From NCBI GenBank assembly GCA_003952965.2, contig CM025852.1, forward strand, positions 4,077,372 through 4,141,371: 64,000 nt of DNA. Direction: 5' to 3'. The notes below the pieces were generated by a model that was given only the letters and a program-made list of their open reading frames with translations, was not told where the DNA came from and made no database searches. This document shows positions 12,187-23,124 of the stretch, in pieces. Each line of letters opens with the position of its first letter. Positions within the stretch are counted from its first letter, which is position 1. The DNA is from Morella rubra (taxonomy: Eukaryota > Streptophyta > Magnoliopsida > Fagales > Myricaceae). A program made the position numbers and the translations under genes.

Positions 12187-13880
12187 CTCTCTGATCTCTC
12201 TCTCTCTCGATCGCTTGTACCCGCGCAGGAGGTTGCAGCTACCTATTTTGCTTGCTTCAGCTTGCTTTCTCTGAACTTTTCAGAAGAATAATATGGAAAA
12301 TAAACTGTGGCAAGTTGCTGTGAAAACAGCAGTGCCAGCTTCCAACGGTATATGAGGACCTAGGTGCAAGGAACAGACATCATGCATGCGGTGGAGTACT
12401 TGTCCATATTTGAAAGAGAACAAAATTGAGACTAGAAAAATCATACTACATTTTGGCTCTTTTGTTTGATTTTATTGCTGGGGGTTTCGTGGTTGTTGCT
12501 TGAATATCTTTCTTAGCTGACTGAATCTGTTCTTTTAATTTTTATTTTTAATTTTTGTCTTGGAATCGTTCTTTATTTTAATACATCGTTAGAAGATCGA
12601 GACAACGTGAGTATCTATGTTTTCTATATACTTCGAAAGTATCAGTCCACCTTATAAATTAGTTTAGTTTCAATCACTTTTTAATTTTTTAAGATTAATT
12701 AAATATACTTTTCGCTCCTTCACTATCAGAGTTATGATACTTTGCACTCTAAATAACTAATTTCGATACATTTCGTATTCTCTTAACTACCAATCGTCTA
12801 TACTTTAATCCCCTATCATTAAGTAGGACGGAAATTGTTATTTATGTTTAGTGAGACGATGATTCTACCTCTCTTATTTATTTATTTATTTTTATCATTG
12901 TATTTTGCATAGAAGTAAAGTCATTATTTCATTGAATCAAAATAATAATTTCAGTTCAAATTAATGGCATGAGGTGCAAAGTATAGATATTTGGTAGTTG
13001 AGGAATAAAATGTAACGAAATCAAAAATATGAGGTGCAAAGTGTTAGAATCTCAATAGTTGAGGGCAAAAATTGCATTTTTTTTTTCCAATTCAAGGCAA
13101 TTATAAAAGTTTATTAAAATGTGGAGAGACTATCGCAATATTCATATATAAGCCACTAGATGCTGATTTAATTTTCATGGAGCAGCTATAGTTCAGCCGT
13201 ACTGAAAAAGAAAGTTGAAAAAGAAAAAGTATAGAAGGATTTGGAAAACAACAAGAAAACACAACAGACATATATATGTACCTTACATTTCTTATCTTCC
13301 TTGTTGCTGCTTAAAATTGATGTCCCAAGTCAATAGATTGTGGTTAATTGTTGATGATAAATATCTCCTCTCTCTGGGGCCGTAGTGGAAGTTCCATTAG
13401 TCTTGACAAGCAGAGCACATGACCTCGAAGTACATTCTAACAGTTCAAAGACGATCTCTTGGTACGTACTACGTACCCCCAACCAAAACGCTAATTCCCG
13501 AAATCTCTCTATAATTCCCCCCCGACCTCTCTAATAGTTGTTCAGGAAAGAGATCAGAGAGGGCCAGTATATCCACCCAAAAAATAAAAAATTGAAAACC
13601 CACCTAACGTTTTCGTCGAGATCCACAGAAATTATCTTCTCAGGGTGGCCAGGACAAAGCTTCAACTCCTACGTATTAGCCTTCATTTTCTGTCTTTGTG
13701 CTAAGTTTCGCATGAAAGGAAATAAGATAAATGTGGATTTGAAAGGACTGTATTGGAAATGGTGTATACATATAATTCATACTATTGTCAATGAGATATG
13801 TAAGGAAAGTTACAACAGAAAGAATATAAATATACTATGGACCGTCTATAGGCTATGAATGGGAAAATGCCTGGGTTGTG
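12187..13880. repeat. Upstream part of duplicated unit B with hAT empty site
   Basis: The region aligns with 3477-4363 and then 9085-10330 of unit A. Around 13121-13140 (GTGGAGAGACTATCGCAATA) it matches the flanks of the hAT element but has no insertion. No gene is recognised. Confidence 0.75.
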
Positions 13881-15161
13881 TCCTGAGAGCTCCTTTCATT
13901 ATTATTTTTTGATTTTGATTTCAAAACATTGTTGAGATTTATTTTTATTGGAGTTCGTAAAAATAGATCTATAGGCTTAAAATTAATTTAGAAAGTGTTT
14001 TGCATTACATATTTATTTATTAGAGTTTGTGAAAAGTTGATAGATATTTATATTTTATTGAAATTTGTGAAAAGTTTACAAATATGATTATATAATTTAT
14101 CATTAAATGATCTCCGGTTGAAGTTAGCAACCAGCCATTTTTTTAATTTCAACTACGTTGAGATTTTCATATACATTACAACACTTGCTCATTTTGACTC
14201 TAATTTAACTTGTGCAGTATTCTCCGTTCGTTTAAAAAAAATTAGTTAAAAAAAAAACAAAGTTTTAATTCAATTTTTCTCCCTCTCCTGACGCCTCCTG
14301 CTCCTCCACTCCTCCCTCTCTCACAGTTCTCCCTCTCCAGACCTCCACTGCTGGCTCTCTCTCCCTCTCTGCCTCTCCAGATCTCCACCACCAACTCCCT
14401 CTCTGCCTCTCCCTTCTCCAGCTCTCCTCCAACGCCGGTGCCGACTCTCTCTCACTATCTGCCAGACTGCCTCTCTCGGGATCTCTCTCTCTCAAGTCTC
14501 ACTGTCTCAGACTCTCAACCGGCTCTCTCTTCTCTCTCACTCAGCCTGTCTCAGACTCTCAATCGGCTCTCTCTTCTCTCTCACTTAGCCTGTCAATCTC
14601 AGACCCTCAGCCAGCTCTCTTTCTCTCTCTCTTAGCCGCCAGGCACCAGGCAGAGGCAGGTAGACGTTCATACTTGATACTTCAATTTGTTCTACCTATT
14701 TCGAATTTAGCCGATTAGAATTTAGTTCATAGTCATAGAAAGTTACAGGATGGGCGAATGGGCTTGGGGATGTCAATATATCAATGATTCAAATCTTCAT
14801 TGTTCAATTTGTTAATTGTTCTCCCTTAGCCTATTTCGAATTTATTTTGTAGATTATTTTAGAATTTGATTATTTATTTTGTTCCCATTTTCATTTGTTA
14901 ACAGGATTTGAGAATCCTAAATTTTGGAGGGAACAATAAATGATAAATCAGTCCCCGGACATTTTCTACAGTTACTAACTAATTAGTAGTCTTTGCTTGC
15001 TTGTTGGTGGTATGAAGGTTTTCATCGAGTTTATAGTATTAACTCGTCCGAAGGAGTGTGTTTCCTTTTTTTTTTTTTTTTTTTGCGTTGGTTCTTCATT
15101 GTTGTGTTTTTGTTTGTGTGTGTTGGGGGGGGGGGGGGGGGGGGACTTGGGTTTCAACGGA
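13881..15161. other. Low-complexity region, no convincing gene
   Basis: It holds an AT-rich segment, then a strongly CT-rich tract (about 14275-14635) of repeated CTCTCTCTC and CAGACTCTCA-like units. A T homopolymer at about 15068-15084 and a G homopolymer of about 20 at 15124-15144 follow. The predicted proteins are Ser/Leu or Arg/Glu low-complexity shadows of these repeats. Confidence 0.6.
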
Positions 15162-15398
15162 AGTAGAATCAAAATAGGACAAACGAAATTGCAAACCTTA
15201 TGGGGACAAGGTGTGAATGATGGATTTATAATAGTTCAATTCTAGTTTTATTGATTCAGATAATATGAGTTTTGGATTCACCCTCTGATCATTGGGTAAA
15301 ATCAATAAATAACGAAAAATCAATAAATAACGAAAGCAAATGTTTGTTTGTAATATACTGATCAGATCATAGAAAGTCGGGAGGAAATGGAATTAACA

Positions 15399-15490
15399 TT
15401 ATTTAAGAGACATGAGCATCTCCACTAGCCTATTCAAGGAATTGTTGGAAGAACCACCTTCTCTAATGCAAACTTCGACTTTCTCCCACT
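15399..15490 (-). pseudogene. UGT copy C: 3' end stub
   Basis: On the minus strand the last ~27 codons of the glycosyltransferase are preserved: [14 protein letters not shown], then LNRLVEM, ending in TAA at 15399-15401. They match the end of copy A (575-665). Beyond this, sequence like copy A near 900-925 follows directly, so roughly 240 bp of coding sequence are deleted, and a copia LTR begins at about 15518. The 3' flank (15162-15398) matches 348-574. Confidence 0.8.
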
Positions 15491-15959
15491 GCGTCACGCG
15501 CCATAGAACTTGGGTTTTGTTAAACTTGATTTTGGCCTATATGGGCTACCCCAATAGAGGATGGAAATTTTTCTAAAGAGTTCTATAAATCTCTTGACAA
15601 ATGAAGAACAAACACTTTTCTAAAGAGTTCTATAAAACTATCTAGAATTAATTGAAAGAACCTTTTCTAGAAAGTGTTAAAAAAATATCTTAAAAGTGTA
15701 ATCGATATCTAGAGTTTCTCTAGAAAGTATCTTCAAAATATTTAGATATTTTAGTTGAAATGTATGGCTATAATTGAATTTGTAAGCCTATATAAAGTGG
15801 AAAAGCCCCACCATTTTGTGTAAGACATATACAAGCCAAAAAAATTCAAGTTGGATAAATCAAAGTTTGTCCTTCAATATCCTTCCTCACTTCCTCTTTC
15901 ACAATTTGCTTCACTTTAAAGCCTTACTCCCCTTGTGTTGTAAATTTCTATTCCAACTA

Positions 15960-17890
15960 GGAAAATTTTATTTTTAGTCACTGGGTTTTGGCCCTATTTA
16001 TGAATTGGTCATTAACAATTTTTTTTCCAGTTTTCAGTCACTGACTTTAGGCCTATATGACGATTTGGTCATTCTGTCAGGTGACCAACTGTTTGACTAA
16101 CAGGAGCCATGTCCACTAGCAGCTCTACTTAGACACCCAACAATTTCTCACGTCACTCCTCAATCAGTCTTAAACGGCAAACTATTGTCTTCTCTATTAT
16201 TGAGTTCCAAACCGCACCGTTTTAAACCAATGCTCTATGCCTGCGCATTCCTCTAGTTTCTTCCATGAAATCACGACATCAACGGCACAATTCCTCTTGA
16301 ATTGGGCAATCTTCCCACATTGAGCGTCCCGTGTATTTGACGCAATAGTGAAATTAACTAGAAAAAAAAAACAAAAATTGGAGCTCAGCCAGCTAACCAG
16401 CTTCAACGTATCCCTATTGCTTTGTGCCCCTATTTGTCTGAGAAACAGAGATCGAAGATTCTTTGATGTGGCAGCCAACAGTGCAATTCTTGCTTGCAGT
16501 TAAAATTACGATGATGATATTTTGTTTTTTGGGTTCTCTCCCCCTACCTAGTTTTATAATCCCTTCAAATGTGGTAGTTTGCTTCTACTTGTTTTCAGAA
16601 GTAACTTGGATGTCTGTTCCAAGGTCTTATTTTCGTTGTTTTCTTTTTAGTTTTCGTTAAGAATTCTTCTTTTCTCCCTGTGTTCTTCACTCTTGTTGAT
16701 TAAAAATCTTGAAGGGAGAATTTTGATATAAGCTGCAGGCAACAAATGGTGCGACTTTTATAAAATCTACATATCAAACAATCCCTCCAGCATTAGAAAT
16801 CATGAACTTGATCAACGTCACCAGGATAATGTTGCCAAGAGGCTCGATGCTATGCAAAAAGAGGGTGCTGCCAAGGAAAAGCAGCAAAAGGAGGCTGTCC
16901 ACGCCCTCGAGCAGTCGAAGTAGTGAGTATGAAGAAAGCTTTTAATTCCATTGACAATTAAAACTTGAAAGAATATTCACCATATGTCCCTTCAGATGAA
17001 GGTGGTTACTGGTTTGCTTCATTCTGATAATTCATGTGCTGCTCATTGTGCTAAATTTTTACTACGTCCTGAATGCCTGCAGAAAGCAAAACGTAGCTAT
17101 CAGAAGGATGTAGCAAATTTTCAAAAGGCCAGAGACACTCATGCCCGAGCATTAAATGATCAAGAGGAAGGAAACAAGAGAAAGTATCGGATTTGCAATT
17201 CCTTTAGTTGTTGAATTTTTAGCTTTGCTATAGTTTAGAAATTTGGCATGTGAAATGTGCCTGCTCATCATCAACATGATGGGGAATTTACTGGTTTTTG
17301 GAATCCTTCCTCTAAATCTATCATTGGAAATCCAATCAGCTTTCGTAAAGTAAAAGTATTGGCTTTGAGCCACTAGCTGTCAAGTTGTTTGATCTTCCCT
17401 TTTAGATGGGCATGTTTCTACTGGATCTAATAAAAAACAAGCTCACTGGAATACACGGGACGCTTCAGTTTTTATTTTTGTTTTTTCTAGTTAATTTCAT
17501 TATCGCGTCAAATACACGGGACGCTCAATGTGGGAAGATCGCCCAGTTCAGGAGGAATTGTGCCGTTGATATCCTGGTTTCCTGGAAGAAACTGAAAGAA
17601 CGCACAAGCACAGAGCATTGGTTTAAAATGGTGCGGTTTGGAACTCAATAATAGAGAAGGCAACAATCTGCCATTTTAGATTGTTTGGGGAGTGACGTGA
17701 AAAATTGTTGGGTGACTAAGCAGGGCTGCTGAAGTGGACATCACTCTCGTTAGTCAAACAGACGGTCAACTGACAGAAGGATCAAATCGTCACATGGGCA
17801 TAAAGTCAATGACTGAAAACAGAAAAAAATTTCTTAGTGACCAATTCGTAAAAAGAGTCAAAACTCAGTGACTAAAAATGAAATTTTCCT
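15960..17890. mobile_element. Pack-MULE-like element with ~400-bp TIRs
   Basis: About 15960-16370 and 17475-17890 are long inverted repeats; both ends begin GGAAAATTT and continue through TTTTTAGTCACTG. Flanking 9-mers TTCCAACTA (15951-15959) and TTCCAACAA (17891-17899) differ at one base, fitting a Mutator-type 9-bp target duplication. The interior has no transposase but carries gene-like sequence at about 16795-17200, listed separately. The element sits at the last bases of a copia LTR. The two TIR arms each encode the same short out-of-context ORF. Confidence 0.85.
16795..17200 (+). pseudogene. Captured host-gene fragment, coiled-coil-like, unidentified
   Basis: Two stretches inside the Mutator-like element read as charged helical protein: about 16797-16920 (HELDQRHQDNVAKRLDAMQK, then a Lys/Glu/Gln-rich tail ending ALEQSK and a stop) and 17082-17190 (KAKRSYQKDVANFQKARDTH, then ARALNDQEEGNKRKY). 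They are separated by about 160 bp with a possible GTGAGTATG donor and a TGCCTGCAG acceptor-like end, suggesting genomic capture of exons with an intron. Composition resembles a coiled-coil or F-BAR-like helix, but I do not recognise the parent gene. The arrangement suggests capture by the transposon. Confidence 0.5.
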
Positions 17891-17930
17891 TCCAACAAAT
17901 TGGTACTAGAGCCTAGGTTGTTGTGAGAAG

Positions 17931-18890
17931 ATGGCAAGTGAGATCGATGATTCCCTTCCAAAGTCACCTCAACTCACCAAAGAGAACTATGACGATTAGA
18001 GCATTAGAATGAAGGCATTGCTTGGCTCACAAGACGTTTGGGAGATTGTGGAGAAAGGCTACAAGGAGCCATAAGATAAGGCCACCCTATCTCAAGCTTA
18101 AAGGGATAGTTTGAAAATGTGAAAAAGAAAGACATGAAGGCGTTCAGTTTCATTTATCAAGCCTTGGATGAGGGCATGTTCAAGAAGGTAGCAGGCACAA
18201 CAAGTAGGAAGGAAGCTTGGAAGATCCTACAAAACTCTCACAAAGGAGTTGAAAATGTGAAGAAAGTTCGATTCCAAACTCTTCGAGGTGAGTTTGATCT
18301 TTGCATATGAAAGAATCAGAATTAGGTTCTGATTACCTTTCTCATGTATTAGCTGTTGTGAATCAATTAAGGCGGAATAGTGAAAATTTGAATGATATCC
18401 GAGTAGTTGAGAAGATAATATGGTCTTTAGATTCGAAATTTGTTATATTGTTGTAGCTATTGAAGAATATAAAGACCTAGATAGTATGACTGTTGATCAA
18501 CTCATGGGTTTGCTACAAGCATGAAGAAAGATTAAAGAAAAAGCAAAAAAAGAGCATTTAGATCAAGCTCTTCAAATGAAACTCACATTGAATGAAAAAG
18601 AAATAAGTTATGGCAATGAAAGAAGCCAAAGAGGAAGAGTATGTTGCCAAGGTCGAGTGAAAGATGCATTCAAGTAGGAAAAAAAATAGCCAAAGTTCAT
18701 ATCCTCCAAAATGTCAGGGAAAAGGAAACAATTCAAGGCAAAATGGAAAGTAAGGCATGATAAATCCCAAGTTAAATGTTAGAATTGTCAAAAGTTTGGT
18801 CATTATGCTCTCGAGTGCAGGAGTAATATGAACGATGTGGAGGAATGATCTAATTATGCTAATAGAGAAAATGAGCAACTAACTTTATTG
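17931..18890 (+). pseudogene. Copia gag remnant with zinc knuckle
   Basis: The frame opens near 17931 (MASEIDDSLPKSPQLTKENY) and follows the plant copia gag pattern: [39 protein letters not shown], and a Cys-rich knuckle NCQKFGHYALEC near 18780-18820. In-frame stops interrupt it at about 17998, 18073, 18119, 18309 and later sites, with at least one frame change. No protease, integrase or reverse transcriptase follows. It belongs to the LTR and primer-binding site immediately upstream. Confidence 0.85.
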
Positions 18891-19530
18891 TTGATCACTC
18901 TTAAGATATTTTTATAGCACTTTCTAGAAAAGGTTATTCTAGTTATATCTAGATAGGTTTATAGTTAGATTTGAGCATTAAGTTAGATAAAGAAACATGC
19001 AAAATAATTGAAATGTCCATCCAAAACAAAATTTAAAAAGTAAAAAATTCAAGAAATAAATAAAAATTAATTAGATTACTGGAATAGATTTTAATATTTT
19101 ATTGAAAAAATATTACTTTGTTTCATATATCATTTTTTATTTTTAATGAATTTTTTAAATATTTTTTTCTAATTTTGTCTTGCAAGGGCATTTCAATCAT
19201 TTTGTATGGGGTCTAATTGGAGGGCAAAAATTGATCATTTTTGAAATATAAGGAACGTAAATCATCATTTTGAAATTTAGGGGCTCGAGATTGATTTTGA
19301 CCTAGGGGCCTATTATGACATTACCCTCTATCTTTATCATGGAGATAGCCTCCAGTGTATTGGTTTCTCAACCATTGATACAATGTATGAAGCTGAGCAA
19401 TGACAATTGCGTTGAATGTGAAAAACAAGTTAGGATTTGTTACTGGATTAATGCACAAGCCTCTGCCTTTGAATACACTGTATATTTATTAGAACTAATG
19501 GAATATGATGGTTTTATCTTGATTTGATAA
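18891..19530. other. No gene seen
   Basis: AT-rich sequence. Bases 18905-18980 contain TTTCTAGAAAAGG-type motifs resembling parts of the LTR near 15600-15740 and may be a decayed 3' LTR edge. About 19170-19310 resembles the arms of foldback elements (compare 44096-44600) but no pair was found. Confidence 0.4.
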
Positions 19531-19534
19531 TTCT

Positions 19535-20720
19535 TTATCTAAAGAAATAGCTAGTAGTGTCCTTTACATTGACTTGGCTAAAGAACTATGAGATGAATTG
19601 AAAGAACGATATTATGAAAGTAATGGACTATGAGTTTTTTAATTACAACTAGCAATTTCTTCTTTGAACTAAGGTTAGATGAATGTTAATACTTATTTTA
19701 TAAAATTGAAGAGTTTATGTGATAAACTCATGAATTTCAAACTGCAGACAATCTATAAATGTGATCCTACTTGCGATTATGGTGCGATCAAGATTTTAAT
19801 GGACTATCATCACCAAGAACAAGTAATTTAGTTTCTTAGTGGCCTAAATGATTCTTATTTTGCTACCTGAAAGCAGATTCCTTTACTTGAACCTCTTAAT
19901 AAAGTATATGCTATAGTGCTTACTTAAGAAAGGCAGAAAGGTTTTTCATTTTCATTATCGGAAGTAGAGATCGAAGCTTCTGCTATGTTGAGCCGATCTC
20001 ACATTGTACCACGATATCGTGGATGACAACAACAACAACAACAACGTTTTTATAGAAGAGATAAGCTGATCTGCAGTCACTGTGGAATGACTGACCACAT
20101 TTTCGATAAATGTATAAATTTCATGGGTATCCTCCTAGAGACAAGCATAGAAAATTTCAATCCGATTATTTTTCAGAAACTTCTTCGACAATTGGAGATG
20201 ATGCTCCAATACAATCATAATTTCCATTTTCTCTAGAGTAATGGGATCAATTGCTTCAACTCCTTCAGTCACATGGAAGTCAGTCCACTTCTCATCAGGC
20301 CAATGTTGTGAGTGTTCTTTACAAATTCTCTTTTGAGCATAGCAGGTATACACACTTGTTTTGACTTTTCACCCTCACATCTCTCTAATATAGGCTCCTT
20401 GGATTCATATTGTTTGTTTTGCCTTCTTTCTTTACGTCAATTACGTCTGTCATTAATACCATTAATACCACAGTTCGATTGTCAAATGTACTCTCTGTTC
20501 TAGTTACTCACATAGGATCAATTCAACTTACTGACTCTTTTATTTTAACTCGAGTTTTTTGTGTTTCATCTTTTCATTTTAATTTAATTTCCGTGAGTCA
20601 ATTAACTCGTTCAAATGCTTAGCCTTTTCATAATTTATGGTTATTGCCTTATTCAAAACCTATCCTCGTAAAAGATGATTGGATTGTGAGACAAGAACTG
20701 CTTGTACTGTTTCATTTAAG
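19535..20720 (+). pseudogene. Second degraded copia gag to pre-integrase region
   Basis: Broken plus-strand frames read ASSVLYIDLAKEL, KLKSLCDKLMNF, FLSGLNDSYFAT, then a run of CAA codons and a zinc knuckle CSHCGMTDHIFDKC near 20073-20115. Further on (about 20450-20620) the frame reads LVTHIGSIQLTDSF and SFHFNLISVSQLTRSN, the conserved stretch before copia integrase. Stops and frameshifts are frequent. It differs from the gag at 17931, so it is a separate and older element. Confidence 0.78.
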
Positions 20721-21559
20721 AATGCTCCTCCCCCTATTATAAATAAATATGGAAGCTGTCCTTTACTCACGTTCTCATCAATTTTTCATATCGTTAATTT
20801 CTACCTCAACTCACGTTAAAATTATAAGATTAAAAGTTCCTTGAAAATCCTAATAAAGGAGGCCAAGTCCCAAGCACCTCTTTAAGTGAGCATTTTTTTT
20901 TTTTTCATATTTCTGGCCATAAGGAAGCCAAGAAATTGCCAAATTGGATCCCACTCTTTGCCCCCCAAATAAACCCGTGACTCGATCTCTAGCTACCAAT
21001 TAGGCTCATAAAAGTTACCTAGTTAACAACTAGCATCTACTCTTTAGTATTATGTTGCTATTTTGGTACATTGCAAATTTATAAATAAGTTAGCTGATCG
21101 CAATGGAATAATTATTACTTATCATTTCACAAAATTTATATATCCTAGCCTTATAAAATTGAAGAAGTCTAAATTACCTCGAATTCTGGTTAAGAAAAAT
21201 CATTGTTTCTTGAAAATCCTACCCATTACAAATTTTTGAATAGACAAAATAAGAAAAATCAACCCAAAATTCTAAAATGTACTAATTAGTGATTATTGAC
21301 CCAAAATTTTAAAATGTTTACCGATTTTGAATTTATCCCTTATTTTAACTTCTGCCCGAGTCCTTGCAGTATAAAACACTCGTTGTGTGTATATTTATAT
21401 ATATGAATTAAGCCAGACATATTATTAAACAAAATATCATTAGTTTTTCCCAAAAGAAAAAACAAATCAAAAGTAGCCAGCATATTTATTTATTTAACCA
21501 CAAACACTAGATTTATATACATATCTTTAAATACTCTACTAAAACAAACGGACGCAACT
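20721..21559. other. Intergenic, no gene seen
   Basis: AT-rich intergenic DNA between copia remnants and the 3' side of the heat-shock gene. Bases just below 21560 form its 3' untranslated region. Confidence 0.5.
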
Positions 21560-22040
21560 TCAGCCAGCAATTTCAATTGCCTTCACATCTGGCTTCTTCA
21601 CCTCCTCCTTAGGGACACTGACGGTAAGGACTCCATTCTCCATGGACGCCTTCACCTCATTCACCTTTGCATTTTCCGGCAGCCTGAACCTCCTCATGAA
21701 CTTTCCGCTGCTGCGCTCCACCCTATGCCATGACCCGTTTTTCTCTTCCTTCTCCGCCTTCCTCTCTCCGCTGATCTGGAGAACTCTTCCGTCTTCAATC
21801 TCGACCTTCACTTCCTCTTTCTTGACCCCCGGGAGATCAGCTTTGAACACGTGGGCTTCTGGGGTCTCCTTCCAGTCAATTGTGGCGTCGACAAATGCAG
21901 AAATTTCAGAAGTTCCATTAGCAGAAGTCGATAGCAAAGAGGGGGCCGGAAAATCCTTGAAGGGGTCCCAGACGTCGAGAGAGAACGGGTCGAAAATGCT
22001 GCTTCGTCTGGCCACCGAAGAAGCTTGGTATGATCGACAT
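21560..22040 (-). CDS. Class I cytosolic small heat-shock protein (HSP20), frameshift near codon 10
   Basis: An ATP-independent chaperone that holds unfolding proteins during heat stress as cytosolic oligomers. The natural ATG is at 22040 ([10 protein letters not shown]), but one extra C in the GGCC run near 22010 shifts the frame; the remaining 150 residues are open from [20 protein letters not shown] to EIAG. The alpha-crystallin domain covers roughly [18 protein letters not shown] to TVSVPKEE, with the diagnostic [17 protein letters not shown] and the MENGVLTV end. The C-terminal IEI is the oligomer-linking I-x-I motif. No introns, as usual. In the main frame no ATG lies upstream before a stop, only a GTG. 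So this is either a very recent pseudogene or a gene with a one-base sequence error; corrected length (about 160 residues) would be normal. Confidence 0.88.
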
Positions 22041-22198
22041 TTTCAGTGATGTATTTCTGTTATGGATGGAGGGATGAAATGGAAGAAATTGGATTGTCTG
22101 ATTCGTAAGGGATTCAGGAACCGGGAATGCTCGAGGAACCGCTTCGGAATGCTGCTCGATTGGTTTGCGAAATGCGGGTAGGAATTGTTGGATGGTTT

Positions 22199-22240
22199 CG
22201 GTATTTAAAGTAACTAGAGGACCCTTCTAGTAAATTCTTG
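22199..22240 (-). promoter_or_regulatory. Heat-shock element and TATA box of the HSP20 gene
   Basis: On the minus strand, GAATTTACTAGAAGGGTC (about 22221-22238) fits an imperfect heat-shock element of alternating GAA and TTC-like units at 5-bp steps. It lies about 10 bp upstream of a TATA-like CTTTAAATAC (22201-22210), about 160 bp above the start codon. This close HSE-TATA spacing is typical of plant small heat-shock promoters. Confidence 0.6.
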
Positions 22241-22435
22241 AGATAGCGGTTTCTCCCACAAACCGTTTTATCGGGATCGATTCGCGAACCTCCTTCCAAT
22301 TCGCGGTCTTTCGTGGGTTTTCACAACGATTGGACTGAGGCCCATTATATCTAGAAAGGGCGATAGATATTTTGCGATTTTAGCATATTTCTGAATTTTC
22401 CTGCCCTCGATTTATTTTTATTTTTATTTTTATTT

Positions 22436-22965
22436 CTTAATTGCACTCGGGTCCTTGAAGTATACGAAGGTTGCAAATTAGCCCTTGAAGTAAAGTTTTA
22501 ACAAATAGACCCCTGAGGCTGATTTTAAGTCAAATCGAGGCCCTCCGTCATTTTTCGTTAGCCCCGTTAACGGTCATTGCTGACAGGACTTTAAAATGCA
22601 TGTCATAACAAATTAAAAAGCACCACCTGCCAATTAAAACATCACGCCACATTTACGCTAGGTGTCTGTCAGCTCACGACGCTGGTTAAAAAAAGCAAAA
22701 CAACTTAATGAGACGACATTGTTCTTCCATTGCAGACACCTGACGCAGATCATTGACATTTTAATTGGACAAGTGGCATTTTTTAATTTGTTATGACGTG
22801 AATTTTAAAACCCTGTCAGTAATAGCCGTTAACGGGGCTAATGAGAAATGTATGGATGGCTTCGATTTGACTTAACTCTACCTCATGGGTCTATTTGTTG
22901 AAAACGTTACCTCAGAAGTTCATTTGCAACCTTCGTATATCTCAAGGGCCTTAGGTGTAATTAAG
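22436..22965. mobile_element. Foldback/MITE-like element with ~230-bp inverted arms
   Basis: The left arm, from CTTAATTGCACTCGGGTCC, is mirrored by the right arm ending ...TAGGTGTAATTAAG. Paired landmarks include ATACGAAGGTTGCAAAT, AACAAATAGACCC, CCGTTAACGG and AATTTGTTATGAC. No ORF. I could not define a target duplication. It lies upstream of the HSP20 promoter. Confidence 0.8.
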
Positions 22966-23124
22966 CCAAATATAAATAACATATATATACTTTTGACAAC
23001 AACGTATATCTGTTTAGCGAAATTGATTTCAAGATCCGTTTTTCTAAATTAAATAATAAAAAATCAAGATCTTATCATGATTTTCGTCAATTAAATAACA
23101 AAAAATCTCTCATGACGTAGATAT

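Larger units (their letters stand above)
15518..17900 (+). mobile_element. Copia 5' LTR, interrupted by a Mutator-like element
   Basis: The LTR appears to start TGTTAAACTTG at 15518 and to end at 17898 as ...TTCCAACA, but the stretch 15960-17890 is an inserted element, so the LTR proper is about 15518-15959 plus 17891-17898. A TATA-like CTATATAAAG lies near 15787. Immediately after comes TTGGTACTAGAGCC (17901-17914), close to the initiator-Met tRNA primer-binding site TGGTATCAGAGC. A gag ORF follows. No clear 3' LTR was found. Confidence 0.72.

Noticed and set aside
13538-13858. 106-residue plus-strand ORF
   Set aside because: It lies in the duplicated flank and is not conserved as an ORF in unit A (9390-9680).
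14265-14635. Ser/Leu-rich ORF and Glu/Arg-rich antisense ORF
   Set aside because: They are translations of a CT repeat tract, in both directions, without domain features.
15960-17890. Inverted segmental duplication of a host gene (identical ORFs at 16197-16478 and 17406-17651)
   Set aside because: The arms end at a 9-bp target duplication and lie in a copia LTR, so a Mutator-like element explains them better.
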